Source of the DNA: Tubulanus polymorphus
Lineage: Eukaryota; Nemertea; Palaeonemertea; Tubulaniformes; Tubulanidae
DNA length: 64,000 nt
Reading direction: 5' to 3'
Assembly (NCBI RefSeq): GCF_964204645.1
Contig: NC_134029.1
Location: 22,152,450 to 22,216,449, forward strand
Both the position numbers and the translations under genes were made by a program. Shown here piece after piece: positions 12,831 through 26,616 of the stretch (the stretch's first letter is position 1; each line of letters begins with the position of its first letter). The notes beneath the pieces are model-generated. The model was given only the letters and a program-made list of their open reading frames with translations, did not search any database and had not been told where the DNA came from.

Positions 12831-12832
12831 CG
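12747..12832. repeat. Interrupted AT-rich microsatellite
   Basis: Blocks of (AT)n and (TATA)n separated by ACAT and TTTAAAAATG interruptions. Confidence 0.85.
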
Positions 12833-14330
12833 TTGGATCGCCGAACTCCTGATCAGTTGTAAATACTTCATGGTGATAGAAGTTACCGTTCATGTTATGG
12901 TAGCTTAAAGAGCATTCAGATAACGGGGGGGGGGGGGGAGGGCACATTTGGTCAGTAGTTTACCTCATTGGCTCCAGTCTAGAGATATGCCGAAGTACTG
13001 CTTGAACCGTAATCAGAATGAACTACTCACCCCTTATTAGACCTTTTCCCTAGTACAAACTCCAATCTCAAAACTCATTTAGTTTACGGTAAACTCGAAA
13101 CACCTTTAGATTATTATATGAAACAAAGTTAAGTTTCTTTTTTTTTCAATTTGGATCGTTTCAATTTTCTCAACCTACCTTTTCGGGCATATTTTATCCA
13201 TTTTAACATGAATATATTTGTATCCGCTGCGTATGATCGTAATATTTCCCATTCGTGTTGGCAAAAAAAACGGAATATTTCAACAACTCTAAATTATTCG
13301 CGATGCCCTCGCTGAAATCAGAAATAATTCCCTATTCTCGTCTCAATGGGTCGTTGAGAGGGAATGATTTTTTTTAATGAAGGCGATCACTTTTTATGTG
13401 TGCTTTGAATTACGTCCAATCGGATTAAGAAACTGCTACTGCGCCGTACTTAATTACTCCTCTTGCCGATTGTCGTCGAGCTGTGAGCTGTCCAGTAGAT
13501 CACATTCCATTGCCGGCAATCACAATATATGCCGTTAGTTTCATCGGCGAATCAGAACGACTAATACGTAATTTATCCACGTGGAGCAGCACTGAGTCTA
13601 GTCCGCGCGGTACGACTACAGGTTCTAATCATCGTAATACTCGCCGTATTTCTTGAAAAATAAGGCGTTAAACAAGGATGTACGATGTCTGCTTTAACGT
13701 AATGATTTTAAATAGTTTTTTTTCGAAACGATGACGAATAGTATCTGTTAGACTCGTCGATTGCTGTTCGAGTAGTCTTGTAGTAAATTTACGTGCGACA
13801 CGCGAGCCGACAACTCGTAACTCGTAGTAGGATTTTACGCTAGATTTTGATGTAATATCAACGCGATGAAATCGTGTTTAGATTAATACACCGCACGATC
13901 TGCGTCATTGATTACGTTTTCGAATATTTTTTTGATACGTTAAATGTCAGGCGTTGATAGCGCTATCTCTCATCTTTATGATGTGTTTATCGTATGCGTT
14001 TGATGTGATAACTCCCTCGTAGTCGTCATCATGGTGGTCGGAGCTCGGTCTGCTGTTTATATATCGAATTTCGATCGTTCAAAAGTGTACACATGAATAA
14101 TTTATAAATCGCGATCGAATTTTGAAAATAATTTCTCGCCTGTGAAGCGAGTTCAACTGAAAAGTCAAGGTGATCGCACACTGCTGCCCCTGATTGATAA
14201 CGATTTTAGAAAAGCAAGAGTGGAAATTGATGTGAAAATTTTCAGAAGTTCTAGCTGAAAATTTTCTATGTTTTTCTACAGAATGTTCTTTTTCTGGTAT
14301 TACATTTATATCACATTCATATTTATCTTT

Positions 14331-15105
14331 CACTAGCACTTACTGAAATAGTAGTCACTAGCACTTACTGAAATAGTAGTCACTAGCACTTACTGAAATA
14401 GTAGTCACTAGCACTTACTGAAATAGTAGTCACTAGCACTTACTGAAATAGTAGTCACTAGCACTTACTGAAATAGTAGTCACTAGCACTTACTGAAATA
14501 GTAGTCACTAGCACTTACTGAAATAGTAGTCACTAGCACTTACTGAAATAGTAGTCACTAACACTTACTGAAATAGTAGTCACTAGCACTTACTGAAATA
14601 GTAGTCACTAGCACTTACTGAAATAGTAGTCCCTAGCACTTACTGAAATAGTAGTCACTAGCACTTACTGAAATAGTAGTCACTAGCACTTACTGAAATA
14701 GTAGTCACTAGCACTTACTGAAATAGTAGTCACTAGCACTTACTGAAATAGTAGTCACTAGCACTTACTGAAATAGTAGTCACTAGCACTTACTGAAATA
14801 GGTGTCACTAGCACTTACTGAAACAGTAGTCACTAGCACTTACTGAAATAGTAGTCACTAGCACTTACTGAAATAGTAGTCACTAGCACTTACTGAAATA
14901 GTAGTCACTAGCACTTACTGAAATAGTAGTCACTAGCACTTACTGAAATAGTAGTCACTAGCACTTACTGAAATAGTAGTCACTAGCACTTACTGAAATA
15001 GTAGTCACTAGCACTTACTGAAATAGTAGTCACTAGCAGTTACTGAAATAGTAGTCACTAGCACTTACTGAAATAGTAGTCACTAGCAGTAACTGAAATA
15101 GTAGT
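14331..15105. repeat. Tandem array: 31 copies of a 25-bp unit
   Basis: The unit begins CACTAGCACTTACTG and ends AAATAGTAGT. The array is exactly 775 bp, 31 x 25, with the phase unbroken across its whole length, so there are no indels. Only a handful of copies carry single substitutions (for example near 14,561, 14,631, 14,802, 14,823 and in the last units). Such uniformity implies recent expansion or homogenisation. The unit length is not a multiple of three and there are no spacers, so it is neither coding nor CRISPR. Confidence 0.97.
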
Positions 15106-16163
15106 CATCAAGCAACTAAATTGTTTTAAAATGCATCCTTTGATTAATGTTGTTGTCATTTATCGGAGTCAGTTGTATCGGTAATGACAGTATATGTGTT
15201 TATGTAATATATTGGAGGCTGCGAGTAGCTCACTGAGTGTCATCAGTCACCAGTCACCGTCGCGCTACGTGAATCCATTAAAACCATGAAACAAAAAAAC
15301 ATAGTAATTGAGCATGAATAATAGACGTACGATGAAGGTTCATTAGATCGGTCGTAATTATCGGCCTGTATTAAAAACAAACTAAAAACTATTCCTGGCC
15401 TTGAACTGAATGGTGCCCTCCATCAGAAAACTTTTGAAAATTTGATGCTCACATATGGCCTCTGATTTCCGTTGATATAGCATAGGTCGACCGCTAACTA
15501 AATGAACAAACTTATAGAAAACATCGAATGTTTTTATTGTTAATATGTTTATAGTTGTAAGCCTAATGTTTCTGCGTAACATTGACTTAAATTCAGTCGG
15601 GTATCTGCTGATTTGATTGGATGATTATTAAAGATATATAGATATGATAATACTTTGAATATGACAAGCATCAGGACCTCAGAAATCATGATGTGATCGT
15701 CAAGAGCCGCGGCCTTCGTTTATGGACATACATTTATCGACCAATTAATTCAGCTGGAGTACTCGAAATTTATGAATACAGTGTTGTACCCTGAAGAGTG
15801 CAGTCCACTTGAAAATGATTTCCACCTTGTCACCCGTTAACCGGTGCTCGGTGTTCCACAATAGTTTTCTTTTATTCATTTCGTTTTCTGTTGATTATTC
15901 ATCGGTTTATTAGATAATCAGGTACAATCGTCGCAATCAAAGCTTCTGCCGGTGAGATGGTGGTTTTTTTTTCTCGGGGGAGACTAATGTTATTCCGGCG
16001 GCGGCGACATTTATCAGTCGTTTTCATCGCGGGCAAATCATTTTATCAAATAAAAAAAAACGACGGAATTGCATTAAACGCAGTGCAACAAGGACAGCGT
16101 TCATGATTGGATTTCTTGTAGTACACGTATGATACCAGAGACATGTTCAACGTCAGCGGTGCA

Positions 16164-16217
16164 TTGCGGTGCGGTGCGGTGCGGCGCGGTGCGGCGCGGC
16201 GCGGCGCGGTGCGGTGC
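16164..16217. repeat. Pentanucleotide repeat GCGGT/GCGGC
   Basis: About eleven units alternate between GCGGT and GCGGC. The complementary CACCG-type sequence also occurs in IDH3A intron 1 near 42,620-42,670. Confidence 0.9.
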
Positions 16218-16568
16218 TCATCGTATTTCACGGATCAGATGATTAAAAAACAAAACCTGAAACTTATCAAGTGTCCTTCACGCAAGCGGTACATTTCCTC
16301 GAGAGTTAAAAAAACTAAGGTCTATTCTTAGGCTCACTCAGATTCCCTGAAAACTCCTTATATGGTAAAGAAAACGAATTTTATTTCAGTTCTCATTAAC
16401 TGATTTCGATGTTTTACCCGTAAAATTGCGATAAATTAAGAAAAACAAACAAAGAAAAGGTAATTTCATATGATATATAATTCAATTGGATTTTTGCGCC
16501 TACGCTTCAGGGCAAACATGAGTGTGTTTAATGCGTGTTCAGCGGTGTATAGTAATTGTTTATTATTG

Positions 16569-16621
16569 ACTGGAGGACTGGAGGAGGACTGGAGGAGGAC
16601 TGGAGGAGGACTGGAGGATGG
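16569..16621. repeat. 12-bp tandem repeat GGACTGGAGGAG
   Basis: Four to five near-perfect copies of GGACTGGAGGAG. Confidence 0.9.
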
Positions 16622-18564
16622 ATGATACCGGTGCAATGAAATATCTCGCTTTGTAGAAAGGAAAACTGTTTGAGTATTTCAAACATGTAATGGATCCGTA
16701 TTTGAGTATTGAAGATCATCATTGATTTTTTTCTGAATAATGGGAGGTTATATTTTTGAACGTGTTTGTCATATCTTTTTCGTTCTGCCTGTTTTGAAAC
16801 GATGATGCGGTGAAAAGCGATGATGAAATGTAGAGTTGAATTTTACAAGATTACCGTTTTTGCAGGACACATTTTTGTGTTGTTTATTGAACTCGCGCGA
16901 ATTCGTTCGATGTTTTTGCCCGATTTTTCATCTCGATTTAAGTCGATTTCTTTCTCTCGAATATCAAGAAGTTAAAAGCCAGCGCAATATTAAATAACTC
17001 GTAGTAAGAATCACGAGGTTTTCATCTCTTGAAGAAGTTGATTTCGAAAGATTTCACAACCAAAATCTGTTTTTCTGATGTTTTGGTTGTTTGCATCTTA
17101 AATTTTTCATATTGATGATTTTGAAAAAATCCAAAAATGATAAGAAGGAATCTTTCCGAAATGTCAGAATAATAGATTTTAATGAATTTTCATCAGGCTG
17201 AAATAGGAAATAAATACCTTATTTCTCCTGACCTAATCGACTGGGTCATTTTTATATAAAATTTGCGATGATTTTATTTCTATAGCTGTTGGGTCTCTTA
17301 TGTAAGCTTGATCATAATTTTTTTCAAAACTAATGTACAGGGTGGCCTGTATAGCCAGGTGGCCGGCTAGGCCAACCGTAAATTAAGCTCAGCAAAAACG
17401 AGAAAAAACGAGCCTAAAAGTCTATGTCTATATCCATTAACTGCAGGTGATGCCAAAAGAAATTAAAAATTGAAAAAAAGTTCTATATTTCACGGTAGTT
17501 GGTAGTTAAGTAGAACGCTGCTGTTCACATCAGCTGCAATCGATTCTAAAATTCAAACGCGGTTATCAAATACAAAACAATTTTTTTAAATTCAATTTTC
17601 CCGTTGACTGGTTTCGTTGGCGAATGGTTTCGGTTAAAGTCTGGTTAAATTACCAATCGCATCGTCGATGAAAAAACAGAGAGAGTGAGAGAGAGCGCGC
17701 GAGAGCATATTTGTTTGGAATGAAATTCGATCGGTCATCATTCATTTATTGTGACAGCCTTTTACAATGAACTTACACAAATCAATTGACGGAAACAGCT
17801 TGAAGTTGACTAGACTTACATCGCGCCGGCGTTGGAACCTGTTGCTTTTTTCATTTTTCAAACCGATTCTTTTCTGCTTCGACGGGTAAATTCGCCGGTG
17901 AAAAGCGCTCCCCGCGCGGAACGGTACCTCTTCTGTTGAAGATTTCGAGGGTAGATGCTGGAAGCGCGTTATGTGGGTGGATGGTTGCGATACGATATTT
18001 TTCATGGGTCACTAAGGAACGCGTGAAACTGTCGAAGAAACTTCGTTACTGGGAAAAGATAACGTGACGCGAACAGGATTTATGACTGGGGGTGGTGGGG
18101 AGGAGGTGGGGGTGGTGGGAAGGAAGGGGCTTTTAACAAAGGTTTGCGTTTACAGGCATGAAATTTTACAACTGTCAAGGGACAATTTGTCATCTTATGA
18201 ATCACATTATCCAGCAGTAAAATCTCAGATTATCAGTTTTTTTTTTCATGCGTTGTTGAGTAAATCATGGTGAAATTGCACCTAGGTTTTCGCGGCTGTT
18301 GTACTGATTGACTTTGTGATTTATACGACTTTTTGTTTTCTTCGATGAATTATTTTGTCCCTGCTACGGATGGGGATCATTATATTGTACAATAACAGCA
18401 ATCTCCCTGGAGAAAACTGGCCACCGCCTCCCCTACCCCCCCCCCTGACTTCATACAGCGGAACCTCATTAAAATGACCTCAGATCTATTGTTTATTCAA
18501 TTTTGATGATCTTGATGATTGCATACCGTGGATATAATGAACTACCAGTTAATTTAGTAGCTCC

Positions 18565-18800
18565 TGACCTGCAAAACCTGGACAACTTGGGGAATTGGTA
18601 AATTTCACCAAAAACCTGGAAATTTGGATATGCTATTGACTACGCCACTTCTTTATCATTAAGTGATTCAATGAAAAATGAATGAGATTTTTACATTTCA
18701 AACTTAGAAATTTCTCTTGATTCACTCGTGGAATTTTGTGTAATCACAAGGAAAAATTGGGGAAAACCCAGGGGGATTTGTAAATGGGCTGAAACTGGTG
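18565..18800. mobile_element. Diverged copy of the GGGAAAACTC-type repeat
   Basis: Shares AAAACCTGG, TTGGGGAATT, a central TGATTCA...CTCGTGG block and GGGGAAAACCCAGGG with intronic copies at 34,783-35,012 and 35,385-35,590. Confidence 0.5.
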
Positions 18801-19433
18801 ACACTTGAGTTCTGGTTGGTAGCGTGAAATTCGTTCCGACAAGGTTCCACGGAACCTCGTAAATTCAGCTGCGTTTTTACGAAGTTTTTCTCGATTTTCT
18901 CGATGCGGTGGAAGATCATTTCACGTAGCTGTGTGTTATTACTATCGATATATCGACTGGTTTTCACACAGTTTACGCCGGGTATCGTCGTCGCCATCAT
19001 CATCGTTACCTATTTCTGTGTGATCTCTACAGATTCGCACACGCGACACTATTTTGCTCATCGTGTACCCGAGTCGTGTAGTAGCGTAATGATTCAGGGG
19101 CTCTTATTTACCGGAGACAAATGAATGATCCCGGCGGGTCTTTTTCTAAATCATGACCGATAAAACAGGTGATTAGTATACAGTACGAGCGAGTTGCAGT
19201 CAATGTTGCATACGAGAACCGACCGATCGTTTTCGGAATTTTTGATAAATTAAGCGACTGTTTCCGGTTTTATAGCCGTTCTTCGATATCGTTATAGTTA
19301 CCGAATTGATTCTCCCTAAATCATGACCGGGTTTAGGAGTATACGGTTTGAGACGGTCTCATATTCGAGAACTGGGTCTGTTTTCTGTATTGGTGACCGG
19401 TTCGGGTTTTATGACCAACCTTCGATCGACGCG

Positions 19434-19728
19434 TTAACCCTTTCGGTAACCTAATTAATGACTCTGAACTGCTGGAGATTGTTTGAAAATTTTGAAAACT
19501 TCCACCCCAGGCTGTTGTATGATGGGCATAATGCTTTAGTGCCTCTACTCCCCGGTGCGGTGTATTGTTAGTTACTAATATCCCACTATGTTTGAAAGGT
19601 GCTGCCATCTTTCAATAGGGACAAAATGGGTTTACTAATAATATCTATACACCGCATGATGGTGTTCTAGCAAAATCCATCATCAATTTATACGCCGTCA
19701 TGCGGTGTAGATGCATTGAAAGGGTTAA
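19434..19728. mobile_element. piggyBac-type MITE, copy 2
   Basis: TTAA at both ends (19,434-19,437 and 19,725-19,728) encloses 287 bp that aligns throughout with the copy at 7258-7553 (288 bp). Ends are CCCTTTCGG and TGAAAGGG. Internal TACACCGCA.. palindromes are partly decayed, so this copy looks older. Confidence 0.85.
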
Positions 19729-19810
19729 GATATGAGGTGGAAAATTTTAGCCTCTCGCGATCCAGTTTGCTTCATTTGTAACATTTGTTTTGATTAAAAA
19801 TCATCGCCAT

Positions 19811-19811
<1 letters not shown>

Positions 19812-19842
<31 letters not shown>
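19812..19842. repeat. (CTG)n trinucleotide repeat
   Basis: About ten CTG/GCT triplets without interruption. Confidence 0.9.
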
Positions 19843-20801
19843 TAGTGCCTCACAAACGAGCAGCGAGCAAGCGGGTTATGGAGCAAAAGATATGAACCGA
19901 ACTAGTGTTCTTGAGTGTATATAGCTGTGAGGGGTTATTGCGGCCTGGTTTAATGTCACTGTCGTGCTTATACCCGCCGGTCACTCATTAATGTTTGAAA
20001 TCGGCAGGCAATAATTAGACGTAACCCAGCTTCGCCCGCGGTGCCCGAGCCGGGTGCCGCTTCGTATAATTGGCCCAACACTCCTATGACACTGTACAGT
20101 CATACGCAAAACAAAAGAAATGACGATTTTCGCCGATACACAGAGTTCTACGCTCATTTCATTTCGCTGATCGTGGTCACTTTATTGGCAGTTCGCTCGT
20201 GAGAATTTAGAAACAAACTCAAGTTTTGCCGTTTAGAAATTTGCTTGATGTCTGTTCTTGAATTGAACACTAGAAATTCTAGAAATCTATGACTGATAGA
20301 AGAATGATGACGACAGATCATCGGATCTAACGATTTCGCGATTAATCTAACTATCTTCAACAGTTAGGGAGAGAAATTCATGTTTTCATAATAACGGTTT
20401 CTCTAATGATGAGATCTAGATCAATATCGAAACGGTTTCATTAGATTAATAATAAATATAAGATATCATCAATTGTTCGTCAAGAAATGGATTTTCTTTC
20501 ACTTCATACTTGATGGCTTCTATGATTCTGCTGCTTCTAACAGCGAAACAGTTTCTCTGAAGATTTATGATTTTTTTTTATCTACGATTCGATATACAAA
20601 GGATAGCGTTCGGTCGTCTTGAGGGTCCGTTGGTTTCATGCATGATGTGAACTAATATTCCTCCGTCGTCGTTGTCAGAAAACGGGAACAATATCGCACT
20701 TATGTAGTGGCATAAACGTACTCGTATAGCTCGGGTTCTCTATACGTATATCATGCATATGAAATAGCGTTAAGAGTCTAATATGTACTTAGGATATTTA
20801 C

Positions 20802-20984
20802 CTTCGGAATGATTGCGGATAATTGAAATATATCAATACTGGCGCAAACTGTCCGACCATCTTGCGTCAACGATTTACGTTCAAACACCTTCAGCTTCTG
20901 ATTAAGAGTTTCAGCCCGTTCAGCCATTTTACATTCTTCAATCTTATCGAAGAGCTTTCTAAGATCTGTGTTCAAACTCTTGTT
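20802..20984 (-). CDS. Unassigned exon-like open frame (61 codons)
   Basis: On the minus strand an AG acceptor (ATAAAAG) precedes 183 bp, exactly 61 codons, with no stop, followed by a good donor CCGAAG|GTAAAT. The predicted peptide starts NKSLNTDLRKLFDKIEEC, is charged and helix-forming in its first two thirds, and ends FQLSAIIPK. The family is not recognised. The acceptor has a weak pyrimidine tract and no flanking exons were found, so this may be a chance open frame. Confidence 0.3.
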
Positions 20985-21954
20985 CTTTTATGATCAACAA
21001 AAAATATGTGATTTTGATCTCTTTAATCTTGATTGCACATTGTTTTAACAGTAAACACAAACTAGGCTGATCATTCTTCGTGTAATTTGTATGTAATCGA
21101 ATTCGGTAGACCAAAATTGACAATTTATGGAAACCCATGAAATTCGCCTTGTCCTAGCCATCTCCATGATTTTATTAATCTTAAATCTTTAATGTAAACG
21201 GTAAAACCTTCATTACAGTTATTTCTATAATCGTTTTTATCGCGCGCACGTCAAGGAATTGGTCTTTGTTTTGAAGAGTTATTAGTTATCGCCACCTGTT
21301 TGAATATTCAATCTTAAGCCGATGATATTTCTTAAAGTTTTAAGATCGCGCATTGATTTCGCGTTGGCAGGTGAAACCCGGTCTCAGGATTTAGGGAGCT
21401 TATAAGATGATTTATGATTTTCGAGTAGTCCCCGGTGCCTGCACGAGCGATTCGCCTCATACAGCGAAGGCGCGCGGTTACTCTTTCTTAATCTTGATGG
21501 ATTTTTCCGACTTGAAGCTCGGCGTTAATGGAGGTACACGAATTTAATCTCGCGAGCCGAATCTTGGGAATGGACTCGTTGAAGCGGATATGAATAGGAA
21601 TGGATTCGAACGGTCTCGCGGGAATCTCACGGGAATCTCGCGGGAATCTCGCGGTTATACGTTAATAGTAGCCATGAAATATGTATGCGAGTTTTTACTG
21701 CTGTTATTTCCCGATGGAAAGTCATTCCTTCATCTTTTGAATTCTCCGGCGCATTTACCGCTAATTAACTCTTAGCCTTTATATACATCAGCCACGCTAA
21801 CTTGTATTCATTTTGCTAAAACAGTCTTCGAATGTTCCTCAGTGACACAGAAGATATCTCTTCGCTAGAAACATAAATAGTCATACTGTGAATCTGAATC
21901 AATCCTTCGATTGTGACCAGTGCAATAATCCATTGGAATGTTCTGTAGCCGCGA

Positions 21955-22232
21955 ACACATGGGGACCAGGACCAGGCCCAGGCCCGAGTCAGATTTGTGC
22001 CTAAGTATAGAGCGGGTTCACATTGTAAACCATTCACTTGATGCTATACAATGCTATTTGTTTTAGAGTCCATGCTTAAACTAAGCTAAGTGAATCACTT
22101 AGGGAACCACTTAGGATTCGTGTGTAACAATTGGACCCTTTACTGAAATTTGGCACAGGCCTGGTCCGCTGTTTTGCTCATGCCATATTGATCCATTTTG
22201 CCCATGTGTGAACGCTCGTGCGATCTGATTCC
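21955..22232. mobile_element. Diverged AGCCGCGATCGC-family element
   Basis: Contains CCAGGCCCGAGTCAGATTTG, ACCATTCACTTGATGCTATAC, CACTTAGGGAACCACTTAG and CTGAAATTTGGCACAGGCC, and ends GAACGCTCGTGCGAT, the inverted end of the family. Confidence 0.45.
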
Positions 22233-25200
22233 GAAACAAATCCTTCTATTTTGATGCGCAAAAAGCCACTGAAATATTCTCCATACGCTTCATTTCGTCG
22301 GCTAATGTCTGTTTCCTTCGTTATAAATTGTCTCTACGTGAGTTTGGCTTCACGGCGCGTTAATGGAACCAGCTCTCAATACTGCATGGATTCTTCGGTT
22401 TATCGAGAAAAAAACACTGCGTATCATTTATCTCGCAACGTACCTTCAACTGAACCTCAAACGCCGCGGAATTCACCGTTTCGATTCCGGATGAAAAGCC
22501 ATTCTCCGGAAACTATAAACAGTAGACCACTTCAAAGTTAATTTCCTGACTTGACAATTTCCTGAGTTAACAATCGTATTAACGCATAAGTCAGATACTA
22601 AGCCCCTTTCATTTGTGGACACACAGCTTAGCAGTGTTGTTATAATATGTCTGCAGGTCTTCTCTGGTGCACGGCGCCTCAAGCGGAGAACACTCCATCG
22701 CCTGTTGCTAAAGGCTGCAATCGCAAAGAACTTCATTTTCTGGTGATAGACCCCCCCATCTGTATTTTGTTACATTTTATCTGAGACAATTCAGGCATGT
22801 CCATTCAGCACCAGAGGGAGTTTTTCATGAACAGGTTGTTCCATGACAACTCTTTCGGATATGTTGGTTGTGTCCCGAGTAATTATTCTTGTAGATGAAC
22901 TACCTTGGAAACTTGAGCTTGTGATGGACTAGACGAATCATTTGCTGCAGGGATTTGCTGGTGATTGAGTACAATGCGCCCAATCTGTCACAGGCTTTAA
23001 CTTATAAACTCATATCGATGAAGCAAATGTCATAATTCGTTCAGGTATATGTCGTTGTAGATTGTAGACATCACGTGGTCAACTGACCAGTGGACTGGCC
23101 AGTCATATCCTATACCCTACATCACCTGACAACTAGTGACATCATAGTCCTAGTTGGCCAGCTGATCTGATCCTACACTCAGAGCTATTGGCAGGTGAAC
23201 CTTTCACTGAGGAAAGTGTACTAATGATAACTGTCGATATAAATACGTGGGGTAGTTTTTTTATCTGTCAGTTCAGCAAACAATATGGAATATTAGTCAG
23301 CAGATGCTCGACAATATGGTCTTCCATGTCATATATAAATGTCATATATCATGTCATTCAACTAACACTGACACATTCAGCAGTCATGTACTGATATACA
23401 TTGACAAGTCAAATAAACATTAATATATCCAGTGTATATGACTACACCTCTCTCCCAGGTCTTTCATCCACTTATATAAGCTATTTTGAATTCGTCTACC
23501 GGAAGATGGTGATCGAAAAGTGACACATAAATTATGTGATTACCGGGTTTGAATCTGGGCATCAATTACGACAAGTATCTTAAAAACGTCTTTCGTTGAA
23601 CACGCGAGTCATTATCCAGTAATAGATGCGTTCGTTTGGCTTATTGTTGGTGTAAATAACGAACGAGTTCTTTCCGTTGCCTCGTTCCGGCGCACTTAGA
23701 ACTGCATCAGAAACCTATTAGAAGCCCCGATGCGGTCCCGACCCGAGCGGAACTGACTTTCCCGCATTTAATCGCGTCCTACTGACATTAACGCGTTCGG
23801 CTTGCTGCGCGTTTAGTCGGAAGGAAACAAATTATTCATGTAATTAATTAACGCTGTCTACTAATGATCCGTGATTGCCTTTTTGCCCCCCCCCCCCAGA
23901 TTTGCGCAGTTCGATTTAGAATGAAACCTTATTTCAAATTTCAAATATAACGGCTGAATGTTTGCATATTTATGACGTTAACGTTTTCGGATTTATTCAG
24001 GTAGACACGAATCCGAATTTTTATCATCACTTTGACGCTGATTTAATGCGATATTTAGTGTTCTGAATATCGGACTTCTCGACGCTGTCACATACAGTTA
24101 CATTCTCAACGGGCGTTCTATACATACCCCCTCTCAGCCCCCCCCCCCCCCGAGCGTAAAATCAGCCTCGGGATTTAATCCTACGCTTGAAATTCAATTA
24201 CGAAACATAAACGCTCGTATACCCCCTTGTTCATAATTGAATGCTTACACGGTAGCAATCATTGAAATCTATCGTCGTGAAATACGGGTCGCGCGAGTTC
24301 GACGTGGAATATTCCGGCGGCGTTCTTGAGCTACTTTCGTTTCGGGGAATTCGTGAAGGTGTTACTTAAAAATTCTCACTGTTCTTACCGCTTCTTTTTG
24401 CCTTTCTTCCGTTCTACAGCTCGTCTGAATATTAACGATATTCTGAGAATTACGTTTTACCCGTGTTGCTTCTACAGCAGTCAACTAAAATTTGACTTGA
24501 AGAGAGAATTTACTAAATAATGAACTGGCGTCGAGAGATGCAGTAAACCTCGCCTACATCCTGACACGAACAACTTTTGACTGAGACAAAAATTGAAATC
24601 GTTTTACTGACTTATAACTGTGTTTTTATCCGGATCATTTTCGCCAATCCTAGTTTGTCGATTTAAACGAGGTCTTACGCTGCGGATTTGTTTTTCCAAG
24701 AAATTAATGTTTTCTGTAGATAGTTCATAAAGGCTAAGGCTGAATATCGTTTATCGTAAACACACAAATTACTCAACTAGTTTTAGTACGGGTCAATCTG
24801 ATGTTATCAGACACGCTGAACACTGACTGACTGGGCATTATGATCTGTCAGGTAGATGACTACCACCTCGCTGGGTCTCATACATCAGTATTCCATACAG
24901 TATTCAACATGTTGTAATTGGCTCTTCAGTTGGGACGACGTCAACATCACATATATATTGGATACTGTTAAGATTGCCTATTTCCCGTGACAGCCTCTTC
25001 CGATCGAAATTCAAATTTAAACATTCGCGCTAGAGTTTCCAATTTCGAAACCGTTGGATGTGCGAAGATTTTGCATTTTCGTCTTCCATTGCGATCGGAC
25101 TGCGATGAATTCGGTCGTCAACCTTTCCGAAATAAGATTCTAATCATAAATGCTAATAATTGCAGGCATCCAGGGTTTATTTGCCTTGAGTATTGTGATG

Positions 25201-26616
25201 GTCTTTAATTTGCCAGCTGAACTTCTAAGATCAATAAGAGTAGATTTCAGGTACCTTCCCCTTGCAGGTAAATGTTTGAGATTACATTTATCTCATCCTA
25301 TGTATACCGGTGTGTATATCAGACAGACTAAATGTGTTACAGTCGCATTTACTTTCACAGGTTCTAATTTGGCCCTCGTACCTGGAATGGACCAATTTTG
25401 AGCAGATCAATCCAGACCTGTGCATTAAAAGTTCATAAAGACTTTGTGGTGCATCATTCGCTTTTAAATCAGTGGTCTAGACTCAATACTAACTGACAGG
25501 TAATGAAAGCGAAGTTTCAATTCATACACACAGATATGGTCAACTCCGTAATTTAGAACTGATGTGCAATGGATCAGTTTTTTTTGGGGACCAATTTATT
25601 TCATGCTGATGTTAATGTTTGGTCCATCCTGAATTTGAGCAGACTTGATTTAGAACATGGCTTCATGTGACTAATGGACTGCTTTTTGCTCGAGCGAATA
25701 GAAAGAGAGAAGTGTACTCGAAATTAAGCGAGTAAAATTCATGATCCTTTGTTCCCTATTTGTTGAGATGAATGAGGATTATTCTGTTATTGTTCGTTCG
25801 AAGCTCTCAATATTTTCACCGTAAGAATTAAGTACTGTTCAAGGACGTCGTAGTCATCGGGAGTCTTAAAACAATCAAACCACACGGCGAGGACGACATC
25901 CTGTAAGGTTTTCTAGAACGCTTGCAGGATTTACAACTTTGATTTCAGCTGGCTTCCACTCCATTAACACTTCCGACTTCACATATGGTTTTGAGTTGCG
26001 TTGTTTATCGACGAGGCTCTATAATAAAGACTCTCCGCGCTTGTAAGAAAAAGTATTAAGCGTCAAGGACGAATGGAGAACAAACGCAAGTCTCTTTCGA
26101 CTAGCAAATTTGCGCCCGTTAATGGCTTCTCGTAAAAAGTAACCATTTTTTCGGCCGCATCAAAGAGAAATTTAGTTTTCAGTTCATTCGGCGATAATAA
26201 ACAAGAGAGTGCTCTCACACTTGACCAGACGGCTTTCGTTCGTCGTATTGCGTTCGAAAGCCGCGTTGAAATCGCTGAATTCATTTAGTCGACGAATTTA
26301 CTCAATAACAGTCTCAAAGCGTCGGCGCTGATGAAAATTCAATGCTTGTCGATTGCTGCTAGATTAATGCGAATGTTTTCAGCTCGGTCGGCGGCGATAA
26401 CAAAAAAGAGAACCTGAATGCGGTAGTAATCTAGCCACTGGCTAGAAACTGACTATTCTGATCAAGTCATCGAACCGTGCTAGCGAAGATTAATCCTGTA
26501 TCTATACGCTAAGATGGATTATAATCTCATTAAAAACAGTTCCGGCTTTAAATTATGCACAATTTTTTATGAGTTGATTAGCAAAATCACAACTGACATT
26601 CGATTCAGAAAATATA

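Larger units (their letters stand above)
7554..14330. other. Gene-less repeat-rich stretch
   Basis: No conserved protein or RNA gene was recognised. Repeats seen: AGCCGCGATCGC-family remnants near 7790-7990, 8955-9200 and 11,890-12,113; a hammerhead-like motif at 8161-8200; a CT-rich run at 8530-8555; a tandem repeat at 11,602-11,889; AT tracts at 12,747-12,832; and a poly-G run near 12,926. Confidence 0.5.
15106..19433. other. Gene-less stretch
   Basis: No conserved gene was recognised. Contains a GCGGT/GCGGC pentamer tract (16,164-16,217), a 12-bp repeat (16,569-16,621), a GA-rich run near 17,680-17,705, a C run near 18,438 and a remnant of the GGGAAAACTCAGG-type repeat at about 18,565-18,800. 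Confidence 0.5.

Noticed and set aside
14331-15105. CRISPR-like array
   Set aside because: The 25-bp units abut directly with no spacers, and the genome is eukaryotic.
22218-22736. Open frames on both strands (107 and 87 codons)
   Set aside because: No recognisable domain, one overlaps a diverged repeat, and coding likelihood is not better than chance.
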